Below, one piece after another: positions 27,138 to 38,310 of a stretch of DNA of 64,000 bases. Source of the DNA: Candidatus Aquirickettsiella gammari (lineage in GTDB: Bacteria > Pseudomonadota > Gammaproteobacteria > Diplorickettsiales > Diplorickettsiaceae). The notes beneath the pieces are model-generated. The model ran no database searches. It was not told where the DNA came from and worked only from the letters and a program-made list of their open reading frames with translations. Positions within the stretch are counted from its first letter, which is position 1, and each line of letters starts with the position of its first letter. The DNA is taken from positions 62,001 to 126,000 of the forward strand of contig NMOS02000001.1 in NCBI GenBank assembly GCA_002290645.2, read 5' to 3'. Position numbers and translations under genes: made by a program.

Positions 27138-27572
27138 TTATCGTTTTGAATATTGAGTTCCTTTACGCGCTTTATGACGTCCAACCTTCTTACGCTCAAC
27201 TTTTCTTGCATCTCGTGTTACCAGACCGGCGCGACGTAATAATCGACGAAATGAAGTATCATTATCAGCCGCATCGTTGGTTTCAGTCGTAGTTCCTTCA
27301 TCATAACTAATAAGCGCTCGACTTATGCCATGACGCACAGCGCCAGCTTGACCGCTACTTCCCCCGCCTGAAACAGTTACCGTAATATCAAATTTGCCCA
27401 TTTGGTCAACAATGTCTAATGGTTGACAAACAACCATCTGAGCTGTTTCGCGACCAAAATAATTTTCTAAAGCGCGACCATTAACTTGGATAAGGCCAGT
27501 CCCTTTTCTGAGGAATACTCTAGCCGTTGCTGTTTTACGACGACCGGTACCATAATTCTGTTCTAATGCCAT
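27138..27572 (-). CDS. rpsI: 30S ribosomal protein S9
   Basis: A 144-residue S9 with the typical N-terminal [15 protein letters not shown], the central [20 protein letters not shown] and the basic tail ending GTQYSKR, whose C-terminal arginine contacts P-site tRNA. It is slightly longer than E. coli S9 (130) owing to a [14 protein letters not shown] insertion in the middle. It is separated from rplM by 2 bases. Confidence 0.97.
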   Translation of the reverse strand: MALEQNYGTGRRKTATARVFLRKGTGLIQVNGRALENYFGRETAQMVVCQPLDIVDQMGKFDITVTVSGGGSSGQAGAVRHGISRALISYDEGTTTETNDAADNDTSFRRLLRRAGLVTRDARKVERKKVGRHKARKGTQYSKR

Positions 27573-27574
27573 AT

Positions 27575-28012
27575 TTATAACCCATCAATGATAGTTGGTT
27601 CAGGATTTTGAGCGCTATGAGGATGTGAGGAACCCGCATAGACCTTAAGTTTAGTTAACATGGCATAACCTAAAGGATTTTTAGGTAACATACCCTTAAC
27701 TGCTTTTTCAATGATCCGGGCTGGGAAACGTTTTTGTAGCTTCTCAAAAGAAATAGCCTTCAATCCACCGGGATAACCCGTATAGTGTTCATATTGTTTA
27801 TTTTTAGCTTTTGTGCCTGTTACGGTCACTTTTTCAGCATTGATAACGACAATATAATCTCCGGTATCAACATGGGGAGTGTATTCCGGTTTATGCTTGC
27901 CACGTAGAATACGCGCTATTTTAGTCGCTAATCTACCTAGGGTTTTATCTTCGGCATCAATCAGATACCATTTTTTCTCAATAAGGCCGGGTTTGGCCAT
28001 CAATGTTTTCAT
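27575..28012 (-). CDS. rplM: 50S ribosomal protein L13
   Basis: A 145-residue L13 with [57 protein letters not shown] and the conserved C-terminal [16 protein letters not shown]. It heads the minus-strand run rplM-rpsI-petABC-sspAB. Upstream are a likely promoter (28077-28106), a 13-bp inverted repeat and a leader hairpin covering the Shine-Dalgarno GGAG. In E. coli L13 represses its own operon, so these could be control elements (inference). Confidence 0.97.
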   Translation of the reverse strand: MKTLMAKPGLIEKKWYLIDAEDKTLGRLATKIARILRGKHKPEYTPHVDTGDYIVVINAEKVTVTGTKAKNKQYEHYTGYPGGLKAISFEKLQKRFPARIIEKAVKGMLPKNPLGYAMLTKLKVYAGSSHPHSAQNPEPTIIDGL

Positions 28013-28020
28013 AACTGCGA

Positions 28021-28032
28021 AGCTCCGAAGCT
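28021..28032 (-). promoter_or_regulatory. Leader hairpin masking the rplM Shine-Dalgarno
   Basis: On the minus strand this reads AGCT-TCGG-AGCT, a 4-bp stem with a TCGG loop. The GGAG ribosome-binding sequence (28023-28026), 10 bases before the ATG, lies inside it. Such occlusion could permit translational control of rplM. Confidence 0.35.
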
Positions 28033-28076
28033 CTCTATGCCATTAGCCACTCTTAAAAAACGAGCAGCGGGCGCCG

Positions 28077-28106
28077 ATTCTAACAAAAATGATTCAAACA
28101 ATACAA
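28077..28106 (-). promoter_or_regulatory. Putative rplM promoter
   Basis: Read on the minus strand: TTGTAT (28106-28101), 18 bases, TAGAAT (28082-28077), then a GC-rich discriminator CGGCGCCCGC typical of stringently controlled ribosomal promoters. Confidence 0.5.
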
Positions 28107-28131
28107 GTATATGAATAGGTATTGTTTGAAT
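28092..28131. repeat. Perfect 13-bp inverted repeat in the rplM-hemB divergent promoter region
   Basis: ATTCAAACAATAC (28092-28104) and GTATTGTTTGAAT (28119-28131) are exact reverse complements with a 14-base loop. The left arm covers most of the spacer and the -35 box of the rplM promoter, so an operator is a reasonable guess. Confidence 0.7.
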
Positions 28132-28177
28132 ATAAGGTTTTATAAGTTAAAGTAGCTCCTTGGCATAAAATAAATAA

Positions 28178-29201
<1,024 letters not shown>

Positions 29202-29234
29202 CGTGATAAGATAGCTGTATAATTAACGACCTTT

Positions 29235-29319
<85 letters not shown>

Positions 29320-29362
29320 GCACTAGAGCCTCCTGGGATTTATAACGATAAGAGCCCTAAAA

Positions 29363-30688
29363 ATGAATGAAATGCAAATTTCTGTAGAAAGCGTTGATAG
29401 TTTAACTCGACGCTTGAATGTCACTGTTCCTGTAAGTCAGTTAGAACAGAGTAAGCATCAGCGCCTTGTTGAGCTGGCTAAAAAAACGCGGCTAGATGGA
29501 TTTCGGCCCGGAAAAGTGCCAATAAGTGTTATAGAAAAGCTCTATGGCAATAGCATATGGCAAGACATAATCGAAAAGTGTTTACAAACTAGTTTATTGG
29601 CTGCTTTAGAACAAAAGGCTTTAAATCCAGCAGGACAGCCCCATATTGAGTTAATAAAAGCAGAGCCGGGCACTGAGCTTACTTACACAGCAAGTTTTGA
29701 AATTTACCCAGAAATAGAGGCGCCTGAACTAAAGGGTATATGTTTAGAACGGCTCAATGTCGTTATTACAGAAGCAGATTTAGATAAGGTTTTAGAACAA
29801 GTGCGTTCGCAATATGCGGAATGGATTGAGGTCTCGAAAAAAGCTTCTTATGGCTATCAGGTTACATTTGATCTTGTTTTTTCTGATTCGGAAGAGAAAA
29901 CCCGTAGGGATTTACAATGGGTTCTGGAAGAAGGCAAAATTCCTGAAGGATTCTCTGCGCTTCTTAATAGTTCTGCTGGGGAAACCCTTCATGTTTCGTT
30001 TCCGAAAGAGCAAGGATCTGATGAACTTCACTTGGCCAAGCTTGAAGTGAAAAAGGTTGCTGAAGTAAAATTGCCTGATTTAGATAATGCTTTTGCAAAG
30101 CGCCTGGATATTAAAGAGGGTACTGTCGAGGCTTTAAGGGATCAAATTAGAAAGCATATGCAGATAGAATTGGATCGGATTTTGCGTGAAAAGCTAAAAG
30201 CTCAGGTTATAGAAAGATTAATGGCTAGGTATGCTGTTGAAAAGTTACCACAGGGGTTGCTTGCTCAAGAGTTTCAGCGTTTGGAGCAAGATATTCATAA
30301 AAAGTATAAGCAACAAGAAGGTAAGGAAAAAATACCTTTATCGGAAATTGAAAAAGCAGATTTAATGCAAACGGCGCGTCGCCGCGTTAAGTTGGGCTTA
30401 TTATTTAACGTCCTTATTGAAAAGCATCATTTACAGGTTGATGAAACACGCGTGCAACAACATATTGATCAGTTGGCGAATGCTTTTCAATTTGATCAGA
30501 TGGTGCGAGATAGGTTCTATAAGGATAAAAACATGATGATGGGCATTCGCTCTTCTGTTTTAGAAGAACAAGTGATTGATAAATTATTAGAAGAAGTAGA
30601 ATACACCGAAAAAGTAGCACAGTACGCAGAGGTTATGAATCTCTCCAGGGAAAATCATATAGCCAATACTGAGGGAGCAACCGTTTAA
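29363..30688 (+). CDS. tig: Trigger factor
   Basis: A 441-residue ribosome-associated chaperone. The N-terminal ribosome-binding domain has the signature DGFRPGKVPISVIEKLYG (in E. coli GFRKGKVP). A shortened FKBP-like PPIase domain (about residues 155-230) and a helical C-terminal arm domain follow. The FKBP core looks eroded: the EEFEGG segment is missing and the MIPGFE motif reads KIPEGFS. It heads the tig-clpP-clpX-lon cluster, which is standard for gammaproteobacteria. Confidence 0.95.
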   Translation: MNEMQISVESVDSLTRRLNVTVPVSQLEQSKHQRLVELAKKTRLDGFRPGKVPISVIEKLYGNSIWQDIIEKCLQTSLLAALEQKALNPAGQPHIELIKAEPGTELTYTASFEIYPEIEAPELKGICLERLNVVITEADLDKVLEQVRSQYAEWIEVSKKASYGYQVTFDLVFSDSEEKTRRDLQWVLEEGKIPEGFSALLNSSAGETLHVSFPKEQGSDELHLAKLEVKKVAEVKLPDLDNAFAKRLDIKEGTVEALRDQIRKHMQIELDRILREKLKAQVIERLMARYAVEKLPQGLLAQEFQRLEQDIHKKYKQQEGKEKIPLSEIEKADLMQTARRRVKLGLLFNVLIEKHHLQVDETRVQQHIDQLANAFQFDQMVRDRFYKDKNMMMGIRSSVLEEQVIDKLLEEVEYTEKVAQYAEVMNLSRENHIANTEGATV

Positions 30689-30772
30689 TTTGTTAACTAG
30701 CTTAATTTATTTAAAATAACAAGTGTCTTATCCCTTTAGTGTTACCCCAAAAATTTATTTTATATTTAGAGA

Positions 30773-31444
30773 ATGATTATGTATCTACCCAGTTTATCGA
30801 AGGAAATAAGGAATTCATTGTTAGTCCCTATGGTTGTTGAACAAACAGGCCGAGGTGAAAGAGCATACGATATTTATTCCCGCTTATTAAAAGATCGTAT
30901 TATCTTTGTTGTAGGCCCCATTGAAGACCATATGGCCAATTTGATTATAGCCCAAATGCTTTTTTTAGAATCTGAAAACCCAGATAAAGATATATCGCTT
31001 TATATTAACTCCCCCGGCGGTGTAGTGACATCGGGCTTAGCTATTTACGATACCATGCAGTTTATCAAGCCCGATGTTAGTACTATGTGTATTGGCCAAG
31101 CTGCCAGCGCCGCTGCTTTACTGTTGTGTGGTGGAAGCAAAGGGAAACGTCATTGTTTACCACATGCGCGTATGATGATCCATCAGCCATTAGGGGGCTA
31201 CCAGGGCCAGGCAACGGATATTGAAATTCATACACGAGAAATGTTGTTAGTTAGAGAGCGGATTAATAATATTATGGCGAAACACACAGGGAAAAATTCT
31301 GAACAAATTTTGCGTGACACGGATCGTGATAATTTCATGGGAGCGCAACAAGCTATCGATTATGGTTTGATTGACGCCATATTAACAATGCGCACAGAAG
31401 TGGGGAAAGTTAAAGAATCTTTAGCGACTTCTCCAGTTGATTGA
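30773..31444 (+). CDS. clpP: ATP-dependent Clp protease proteolytic subunit
   Basis: A 223-residue serine protease subunit that forms the tetradecameric ClpP barrel. The catalytic serine lies in [11 protein letters not shown], the histidine in MMIHQPLGG and the aspartate in DTDRDNFM. The frame starts ATG ATT ATG (30773 or 30779), and the propeptide is short. The preceding 84 bases are AT-rich. clpX follows 70 bases downstream; SspB and Lon are also encoded in the window. Confidence 0.97.
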   Translation: MIMYLPSLSKEIRNSLLVPMVVEQTGRGERAYDIYSRLLKDRIIFVVGPIEDHMANLIIAQMLFLESENPDKDISLYINSPGGVVTSGLAIYDTMQFIKPDVSTMCIGQAASAAALLLCGGSKGKRHCLPHARMMIHQPLGGYQGQATDIEIHTREMLLVRERINNIMAKHTGKNSEQILRDTDRDNFMGAQQAIDYGLIDAILTMRTEVGKVKESLATSPVD

Positions 31445-31514
31445 GAGAGGGGAGTTATGAAACAGGGTTCGATATTTTGTTAAACATGAATAATAGTTTG
31501 TTGAGGTAATAAAT

Positions 31515-32834
31515 ATGAGTAGTTCTATAAACGATAAAACCTCGGGGCCTCTTCACTGTTCATTTTGCGGTAAAGGCCAGGATGAAGTGCCAAAGCTAAT
31601 CGCAGGACCTTCTATTTTTATTTGTAATGAATGCGTGCAGCTTTGTAGTGATATCTTGCAAGAGGAGTTTCAACAAGAAGTTCCTCGCCAAGAGGGCGGC
31701 TTGTCGATTCCTAAACCTGCAGAAATCCATGACGTATTTAATGAATTTGTTATAGGCCAAGAATTTGCAAAAAAAATATTATCTGTGGCCGCTTATAATC
31801 ACTATAAGCGTCTAGAATTAATTAAAAAGGCGCGTCTTCACCCACTTAATGTAAAGGATGATACAGAACTTAGTAAGAGTAACGTTTTGCTTATAGGTCC
31901 TACTGGAAGTGGTAAAACCCTACTTGCAAAAACCTTAGCACGTTTTTTTAACTTACCATTTGCTATTGCAGACGCAACCACACTCACTGAAGCGGGTTAT
32001 GTCGGTGACGATGTGGAGAATATTCTACAAAAGTTACTGCAAGCGGCTAATGGCAATATTGAAAAGGCGCAATTAGGGATTATTTATATTGATGAAATTG
32101 ATAAGATTAGCCGCCGCGCCGAAAATCCTTCTATTACACGCGATGTTTCGGGAGAAGGGGTGCAACAAGGTTTACTTAAATTGCTTGAAGGGACTATTGC
32201 GTCTGTTCCCCTACAAGGTGGGCGTAAGCACCCTAACCAAGAAACCGTGCAAATAGATACGACTAACATTCTGTTTATCTGTGGCGGTACTTTCTCAGGC
32301 TTAGAAAAAATTATTCGCGAACGTACTGAGAAAACTGGAATTGGTTTTTCTGCCGATGTACGTAGTAAGGGCGATAAAAGAAATTTAACTACATTATTAA
32401 ATCGGCTTGAATCAGAAGATTTGATTAAATATGGAATTATTCCTGAGTTAATAGGCCGTCTTCCTGTTATTGCTACGTTAGAAGAACTTGATGAAAAGAT
32501 GCTGATTCAAATTTTAAAAGAACCTAAAAATGCCCTGATTAAGCAATACTTTAAATTGTTTAAAATGGATAACGTAGACTTAGAGTTTCGTGAAGACGCC
32601 TTACAGATGATCGCACGAAAAGCTCTAGATCGGAAAACAGGGGCTAGAGGCTTACGTGCAATTTTAGAAAGTGTATTATTAGATACTATGTATGAGTTAC
32701 CTTCGATGCAAAACGTAAATAAAATTGTTGTTGAAGCGGGCACTGTAAATAAGGGCGCTAAACCCTTAGTAATTTACAAACAAGAAAAAGAGATCGAATT
32801 AGATAATAAAGAAATAGCAGCGGGTAGCGAGTAA
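31515..32834 (+). CDS. clpX: ATP-dependent Clp protease ATP-binding subunit ClpX
   Basis: A 439-residue AAA+ unfoldase. The N-terminal C4 zinc-binding domain (CSFCGKGQ ... CNECVQLC) recognises adaptors such as SspB. The AAA+ domain has Walker [11 protein letters not shown], Walker [11 protein letters not shown] and the pore loop [11 protein letters not shown]. The IGF loop that docks on ClpP appears as [10 protein letters not shown]. The C-terminal small domain ends with an acidic tail. The family's length is normal. Confidence 0.97.
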   Translation: MSSSINDKTSGPLHCSFCGKGQDEVPKLIAGPSIFICNECVQLCSDILQEEFQQEVPRQEGGLSIPKPAEIHDVFNEFVIGQEFAKKILSVAAYNHYKRLELIKKARLHPLNVKDDTELSKSNVLLIGPTGSGKTLLAKTLARFFNLPFAIADATTLTEAGYVGDDVENILQKLLQAANGNIEKAQLGIIYIDEIDKISRRAENPSITRDVSGEGVQQGLLKLLEGTIASVPLQGGRKHPNQETVQIDTTNILFICGGTFSGLEKIIRERTEKTGIGFSADVRSKGDKRNLTTLLNRLESEDLIKYGIIPELIGRLPVIATLEELDEKMLIQILKEPKNALIKQYFKLFKMDNVDLEFREDALQMIARKALDRKTGARGLRAILESVLLDTMYELPSMQNVNKIVVEAGTVNKGAKPLVIYKQEKEIELDNKEIAAGSE

Positions 32835-32854
32835 ATCTTTCAAGGGTTGAATTT

Positions 32855-35338
32855 ATGGTAAAGCAACTAATGGGCGAGGCAACAAGCTCTAAATCTTCAG
32901 AGAAGCTTCCACTACTCCCCTTGCGGGATGTTGTTGTTTATCCCCATATGGTGATCCCACTTTTTGTCGGTCGAAAGCAATCTATTAAGTCCTTAGAAGC
33001 GGCAATGGCTGGGCCCGCGGATAAAAAAATTCTATTAATTGCGCAAAAAAATCCAGCTGAAGATAGCCCTACTATTGAAAATTTTTATCAAGTTGGCACA
33101 GTAGCTACTATTTTACAGTTGTTAAAGCTACCGGACGGAACGGTTAAGGTGCTTGTTGAAGGTTCCCAGCGAGGTCAAGTTAAGCAATTTTTTCAAGAAA
33201 AGGATTATATTGCTGCAGAGATAGAAATAGTAGGGATACCTGCTGTTGAACTTGATCAAGAGATTGAGGTTTTAACGCGGACCATTTTGAGCCAATTTGA
33301 ACAATATGTTAAGTTAAATAAAAAAATTCCCTTAGAAATTTTGAGTACTTTATCGAGTATTGATAATCCAGGTCGATTGGCTGACATGATTGCAGCGCAC
33401 TTGACACTAAGAATTCAAGAAAAGCAAGAAATACTTGAAACCTTTCCCCTAAAAGCGCGTTTAGAAAGATTATTAGCTTTTCTTGAAAGTGAAATTGATC
33501 TATTGCAGATACAAAAACGGATTCGTGGGCGCGTAAAAAAACAAATGGAAAGAAGCCAACGTGAATATTATTTAAATGAGCAGGTTAAAGCGATTCAAAA
33601 AGAATTGGGTGAGTCGCAAGGTGTTCCAAACGAACTAGATGATCTTGCTAAACGTATCGAAAAAGCAAAGATGCCAAAAGAAGTGAAGGATAAAGCACTT
33701 TCTGAATTAAATAAATTAAAATCTATGTCGCCTATGGCAGCAGAAGCGACAGTTAGTCGAAATTATTTAGATTGGATTTTATCGCTTCCTTGGAATAAAC
33801 GTAGCAAGGTTTGTTACGATCTCGACAAAGCACAAAAAGTGCTACAAGAAGCGCATTATGGTTTGGAAAAAGTCAAAGAACGTATTATTGAATTTTTAGC
33901 GGTTCATCAACGCGTCAAAAAATTAAAAGGCCCTATTTTATGTTTAGTAGGACCACCCGGTGTTGGTAAAACCTCGTTAGGACAATCCATTGCAGAAGCA
34001 ATAGGGCGTGAATTTGTCCGTATGTCTTTAGGAGGGGTTCGTGATGAAGCGGAAATTAGAGGCCATCGACGTACCTATATTGGTTCGATGCCAGGTCGAA
34101 TCATGCAAAAAATGGCTAAAATAGGCGTAAAAAATCCTTTGTTTATGTTAGATGAAATCGATAAGATGGCAATGGATTTTAGAGGTGATCCAGCAGCGGC
34201 ATTACTTGAAGTATTAGATCCGGAACAAAATCATGCTTTTGATGACCACTATTTAGAAGTCAGTTATGATTTATCGGAAGTTTTATTTATTGCAACCGCT
34301 AACACCTTAAATATACCGGCTGCATTATTAGATCGTATGGAAGTAATTCGTATTCCAGGCTATACCGAAGATGAAAAAGTGAATATTACAAAACAACATT
34401 TGCTCCCCAAACAATTACAGCAAAATGGTTTAAAGATTAGTTCGAAAAATAAAGAGTTAATTTTAGCGGAAACGGCACTACAAGATATTATTCGTTATTA
34501 TACGCGTGAAGCGGGGGTTCGTAGTCTTGAGCGAGAGATTGCTAAAATTTGTCGAAAAGTGGTAACGGAAATAGCCCGTAAGCCGAGTTTAAAGTCAGTT
34601 ACCGTAACAAGCCATAATTTGGAGAAATATCTGGGTGTGAGGCGTTTTCGTTATGGTTTAGTCGAGCAACACGATCAGATTGGACAAGTGAGTGGTTTGG
34701 CGTGGACGGAATTTGGCGGCGAGTTATTGACCATTGAGGCGGCTGCTGTGCCTGGAAAAGGTAAAATCTGTTATACCGGTCATTTAGGTGAAGTGATGCA
34801 AGAGTCAATTCAGGCTGCATTAACCGTTGTTCGGAGCCGGGCTGAAGTTTTGGGTATTCCGATCCATTTTTACGAGAAAAAAGATATTCATGTTCATGTT
34901 CCTGAAGGTGCGACGCCTAAAGATGGCCCTAGTGCTGGGATTGGTATGTGTACTGCTCTTGTTTCTGCGATTACTCGAAAGCCAGTGCGTGCAGATGTAG
35001 CTATGACAGGGGAAATTACTTTGCGTGGAGAAGTCTTGCCAATTGGCGGCTTAAAAGAAAAACTATTAGCGGCACATCGTGGAGGTATTCGAGAGGTTAT
35101 TATTCCTGAAGAAAACAAGCGAGATCTCAAGGAAATTCCAAACGATATCAAAGAAGGGTTAATAATTCACCCTGTTCGTTGGATAAATCAAGTCCTTGAT
35201 ATTGCTTTGCAAAACCCAAAAAAAATAACAGCGAAGTCTTCTAATGTTAGAACAAAGCGTGAAAGAAAGATTCCGGTGACTATTAAATTAGTTAATAAAA
35301 GAAATAAACCGAACAATTCTACAAGAAATGCTGGCTAA
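32855..35338 (+). CDS. lon: ATP-dependent protease Lon
   Basis: An 827-residue AAA+ serine protease. It has the N-terminal substrate domain ([23 protein letters not shown]), an ATPase with [10 protein letters not shown] and MLDEIDKM, and a protease domain with the Ser693 (GPSAG)/Lys736 (GGLKEK) dyad. An additional basic C-terminal tail of about 45 residues ([10 protein letters not shown] to the end) extends beyond the usual end near [10 protein letters not shown]. It is 20 bases downstream of clpX. Confidence 0.97.
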   Translation: MVKQLMGEATSSKSSEKLPLLPLRDVVVYPHMVIPLFVGRKQSIKSLEAAMAGPADKKILLIAQKNPAEDSPTIENFYQVGTVATILQLLKLPDGTVKVLVEGSQRGQVKQFFQEKDYIAAEIEIVGIPAVELDQEIEVLTRTILSQFEQYVKLNKKIPLEILSTLSSIDNPGRLADMIAAHLTLRIQEKQEILETFPLKARLERLLAFLESEIDLLQIQKRIRGRVKKQMERSQREYYLNEQVKAIQKELGESQGVPNELDDLAKRIEKAKMPKEVKDKALSELNKLKSMSPMAAEATVSRNYLDWILSLPWNKRSKVCYDLDKAQKVLQEAHYGLEKVKERIIEFLAVHQRVKKLKGPILCLVGPPGVGKTSLGQSIAEAIGREFVRMSLGGVRDEAEIRGHRRTYIGSMPGRIMQKMAKIGVKNPLFMLDEIDKMAMDFRGDPAAALLEVLDPEQNHAFDDHYLEVSYDLSEVLFIATANTLNIPAALLDRMEVIRIPGYTEDEKVNITKQHLLPKQLQQNGLKISSKNKELILAETALQDIIRYYTREAGVRSLEREIAKICRKVVTEIARKPSLKSVTVTSHNLEKYLGVRRFRYGLVEQHDQIGQVSGLAWTEFGGELLTIEAAAVPGKGKICYTGHLGEVMQESIQAALTVVRSRAEVLGIPIHFYEKKDIHVHVPEGATPKDGPSAGIGMCTALVSAITRKPVRADVAMTGEITLRGEVLPIGGLKEKLLAAHRGGIREVIIPEENKRDLKEIPNDIKEGLIIHPVRWINQVLDIALQNPKKITAKSSNVRTKRERKIPVTIKLVNKRNKPNNSTRNAG

Positions 35339-35354
35339 CATATCTTTTCTTCCC

Positions 35355-35384
35355 TTGACAGAGGATTCACGCTATTGATATAAA
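35355..35384 (+). promoter_or_regulatory. Putative sigma-70 promoter of hupB
   Basis: A perfect TTGACA (35355-35360) is followed after 17-18 bases by the TATA-rich -10 (GATATAAA, 35377-35384). It lies about 80 bases before the hupB ATG. Confidence 0.6.
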
Positions 35385-35464
35385 CGGTTTCACTTAATGT
35401 CTATATAGCAAGAATCTTTTTTCATTTAAAGGTATGAGCTTAATTTTTACTGTTGTGAGGGTAT

Positions 35465-35740
35465 ATGAATAAATCAGATTTGGTCGATGTTATTGTAGAG
35501 GCAGCACAGGTTCCAAAAACTATTGCTGGAAAGACTTTAGAAAATATTTTAGAAGCTGTTACTAAGGCTTTATGTAAAGGGGAAGACGTTACTTTAGTAG
35601 GGTTCGGTACATTTTGTGTTCGCGATCGAAAAGCACGTGCTGGACGTAACCCTAAGACAGGAGAGCCTTTACACATTGCCGCTAGTAAAGTTGCTGCTTT
35701 TAAAGCAGGAAAATTATTAAAGGATGCCGTGCAAAAATAG
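35465..35740 (+). CDS. hupB: DNA-binding protein HU
   Basis: A 91-residue histone-like nucleoid protein with MNKSDLVDVIVEAA, the LVGFGTFCVRDRKARAGRNPKTGEPL DNA-binding arm and the AAFKAGKLLKDAV tail. The position after lon is the usual hupB location in gammaproteobacteria. GAGG precedes the ATG and a near-consensus promoter lies upstream. Confidence 0.97.
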   Translation: MNKSDLVDVIVEAAQVPKTIAGKTLENILEAVTKALCKGEDVTLVGFGTFCVRDRKARAGRNPKTGEPLHIAASKVAAFKAGKLLKDAVQK

Positions 35741-35785
35741 TAGCAATATCGTTTAAATAAGTTTAGAATGACGTCCCTTTCGATA

Positions 35786-35861
35786 GGGTGCTTAGCTCAG
35801 TTGGTAGAGCATCGCCCTTACAAGGCGAGGGTCGTAGGTTCGATCCCTACAGCACCCACCA
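35786..35861 (+). tRNA. tRNA-Val (TAC)
   Basis: A 76-base cloverleaf with acceptor GGGTGCT/AGCACCC, anticodon loop CTTACAA (TAC) and encoded CCA. It is 10 bases ahead of tRNA-Asp, probably co-transcribed. Confidence 0.97.
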
Positions 35862-35871
35862 TAATATTGCA

Positions 35872-35948
35872 GGAGTGGTAGTTCAGTTGGTTAGAATACC
35901 GGCCTGTCACGCCGGGGGTCGCGGGTTCGAGTCCCGTCCACTCCGCCA
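35872..35948 (+). tRNA. tRNA-Asp (GTC)
   Basis: A 77-base cloverleaf with acceptor GGAGTGG/CCACTCC, anticodon loop CTGTCAC (GTC), T-loop GTTCGAG and encoded CCA. Confidence 0.97.
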
Positions 35949-36081
35949 GTTTGTTTAAATCTAGTCAATGAAAAATAGTAGGAGAACAGCATTTTTCGCA
36001 GAATATTGTAGTAATTCTTACCAGGCAAAAAGAAAAGTGTATAGATATCCTTTCGGACTCCCCAATTAAATTTTCTTTAAT

Positions 36082-37560
36082 ATGTTGCAATCTATCCGTG
36101 ATAAAGCACAAGGTTGGATAACTAGTACGGTTATTGGGTTATTAATCGTTATTTTTGCTTTATGGGGTATCCACGGTTATTTAGAGCTTAATATTGGAAA
36201 AGAAAATAAGGTAGTTGCTAGCGTAGTGGGGCAATCATTGTTACAAAGTGATTTTGATAAGGCGTACCAACGTGTTTATCAGCAGGCTCGAGAACGCTTA
36301 GGTGGAAAATTTGTCAATAACGAAAAAATGGCGAAGCAACTGAGGTTGCAAACGATACAACAATGGGAAGAGACACAGGTTCTAGCGCAGGCTGCTTTAC
36401 AAGCAAAATATCGAATTAGCCAGACGTTGATAGATTCTGTTTTATTAAATATTCCTGTGTTTCAATCTGCAGGTCGTTTTTCTGCGCAGCATTTTTATGA
36501 TGTGTTAAATACTCTAAATTATACCAAGTTTCAATTTCTAGCTGATTTAAAAAAATTAATTTTAATTAATCAAGTGCAAGAAGGTATAATACAAAGCGCT
36601 TTTGCTTTGCCCGGAGATATTAATAAGTCTATTAATTTTATCAATCAAAAAAGAGACTTCGCTTATCTCATTATCCCTTACTCCAACTTTTTAGCTGAAC
36701 AGTTCTCCATCCCTGACTCCCAAGCTTTGGCTTATTATCAGCAAAATAAACATGATTTTGCACAAGCAGAACAGGTCAGCATTGAATATATCGAACTTTT
36801 ATTAGCTAAAGAAGAAAAGGATGGTAAAAATTTTGCAGAAGCTAGAAATAACCTAGCTAATTTATCCTATACGCATCCCGATTCTTTAGATTTTGTAGCT
36901 AATAAATTAGGTTTATCTATTCAATCAATACCATTCTTTGATAAAACTGGCGGAAAAGAAGCATTGACTAAAAATCCAAAAATCATTGCTGCGGCATTTA
37001 GCCAAGATGTTTTACAAGGTAATAATAGCCCTATTATTGATATAAATGCAGATAGAGCCATTGTTTTACGTGTTAAACAGCATAAATTTCCAGCCACCCA
37101 GCCTTTCCCGGATGTGCGTGAAAAAATTAAAAAAGTTTTAGGTAAGCAAACGGCTATAGCTAAAACACAAGCATACGGAGAGGGCTTATTCAGAAAATTA
37201 ATGGAAGATAGCTCTTATGTCGGCAATATAGGTAAAAAAAGTTTAAGCTGGCAAGTTGTTAAGCGGGCAAGTCGTTATAGCGATCAATTGAATGCTGCCA
37301 TATTGAATGTGGCATTTAAATTAGTTCCATCTAACAAAAAGAGTACTGCTTCTCCCTCTTTATTGGGTTTTGCTTTGGAAAATGGGGATTATGCGTTAGT
37401 TAGGTTAATTACTGTACACGAGGATGAAGCTAATAAAGTCTTAATGGCTCAAAAACAGAAATTTTATCGTGAAAAATTGGCTAAGGATTTTGGTCAGTTA
37501 GACTATAGACTTTATACCCAAGCCCTGCTTAAAAAAGCCAAATTAGTCATTAGCCGTTAG
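36082..37560 (+). CDS. ppiD: PpiD/SurA-N-type periplasmic folding factor lacking the parvulin domain
   Basis: A 492-residue membrane-anchored chaperone. The N-terminal MLQSIRDKAQGWITSTVIGLLIVIFALWG anchor and the SurA-N-like helical domain match PpiD, and the C-terminal block (NADRAIVLRVKQHKFPATQPFPDVRE) aligns with the end of E. coli PpiD. The parvulin PPIase domain expected between them (about 100 residues) is missing; VSIEYIELLLA runs directly into the C-terminal region. E. coli PpiD is 623 residues. An 8-bp inverted repeat (GACAAGCT/AGCTTGTC, 37588-37619) lies after the stop but has no T-run. Confidence 0.88.
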   Translation: MLQSIRDKAQGWITSTVIGLLIVIFALWGIHGYLELNIGKENKVVASVVGQSLLQSDFDKAYQRVYQQARERLGGKFVNNEKMAKQLRLQTIQQWEETQVLAQAALQAKYRISQTLIDSVLLNIPVFQSAGRFSAQHFYDVLNTLNYTKFQFLADLKKLILINQVQEGIIQSAFALPGDINKSINFINQKRDFAYLIIPYSNFLAEQFSIPDSQALAYYQQNKHDFAQAEQVSIEYIELLLAKEEKDGKNFAEARNNLANLSYTHPDSLDFVANKLGLSIQSIPFFDKTGGKEALTKNPKIIAAAFSQDVLQGNNSPIIDINADRAIVLRVKQHKFPATQPFPDVREKIKKVLGKQTAIAKTQAYGEGLFRKLMEDSSYVGNIGKKSLSWQVVKRASRYSDQLNAAILNVAFKLVPSNKKSTASPSLLGFALENGDYALVRLITVHEDEANKVLMAQKQKFYREKLAKDFGQLDYRLYTQALLKKAKLVISR

Positions 37561-37599
37561 ATTTTTTATCTGAACACCAATACAATTGACAAGCTAAAC

Positions 37600-38310
37600 C
37601 TATTCAACTTCAGCTTGTCTAATAGAAAGATAGTAATCGAGTAATATTAAATCATCTTTATCAGTTATTTTGATATTATCCGAGCGCCCGGCTACTATTT
37701 TAGCGTGTTGCCCTAGCAGTTCAATCGCATTGGCTTCATCGGTGATGAATTGATTTTTTTTTATAACAGAATCAAGTGCGTTAACAAGCCAGTGATAGCG
37801 AAACATCTGAGGGGTTACCGCCTGCCATACTTTCTTTCGATCTAATGTTTTGAGTATCTGCTTATCATCAAAATATTTAACCGTATTTTTTAAAGGATTA
37901 GCCAAAAATCCGCCTATTGGATGGTCGGCTATGTCATTAATGAGTTTATTAATGTCACTGTGCTGCAAAAGAGGACGTACTGCATCGTGTACAAGAATCC
38001 AGTCATTTTTTTTCGCAAGAGTTTTTAAGGCTAATAAAGCGTTAAATACAGAATGGCAGCGTTCTTTTCCTCCGTAAACAGTGCGTAAATGAGGATGCTT
38101 CAGTTGTAAGGCAGGCCAATATTTATCCTCTTTATTGAGTGCTACAATACACTTTTTAAATTTTTCATAGCTCAGTAAAGTAGTTAAGGTATATTCAATT
38201 ATTTTTTTGCCTCTAAGTGATAGGTATTGCTTAGGTGTATCAGTTTGCATACGCGTCCCAGTGCCTGCCGCAGGCACTATCACAAAATAATTAACAGTTG
38301 AATGTTTCAT
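37600..38310 (-). CDS. ispD: 2-C-methyl-D-erythritol 4-phosphate cytidylyltransferase
   Basis: A 236-residue MEP-pathway enzyme that makes CDP-methylerythritol. The nucleotide-binding start VPAAGTGTRMQTDTPKQYL, the VHDAVRPLL motif and the TDEANAIELLG end are diagnostic. The partner ispF is at 56.4 kb rather than next door. The ATG overlaps by 4 bases (ATGA) the stop of a GC-rich upstream frame. The ispD coding sequence itself is AT-rich like its neighbours. Confidence 0.95.
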   Translation of the reverse strand: MKHSTVNYFVIVPAAGTGTRMQTDTPKQYLSLRGKKIIEYTLTTLLSYEKFKKCIVALNKEDKYWPALQLKHPHLRTVYGGKERCHSVFNALLALKTLAKKNDWILVHDAVRPLLQHSDINKLINDIADHPIGGFLANPLKNTVKYFDDKQILKTLDRKKVWQAVTPQMFRYHWLVNALDSVIKKNQFITDEANAIELLGQHAKIVAGRSDNIKITDKDDLILLDYYLSIRQAEVE

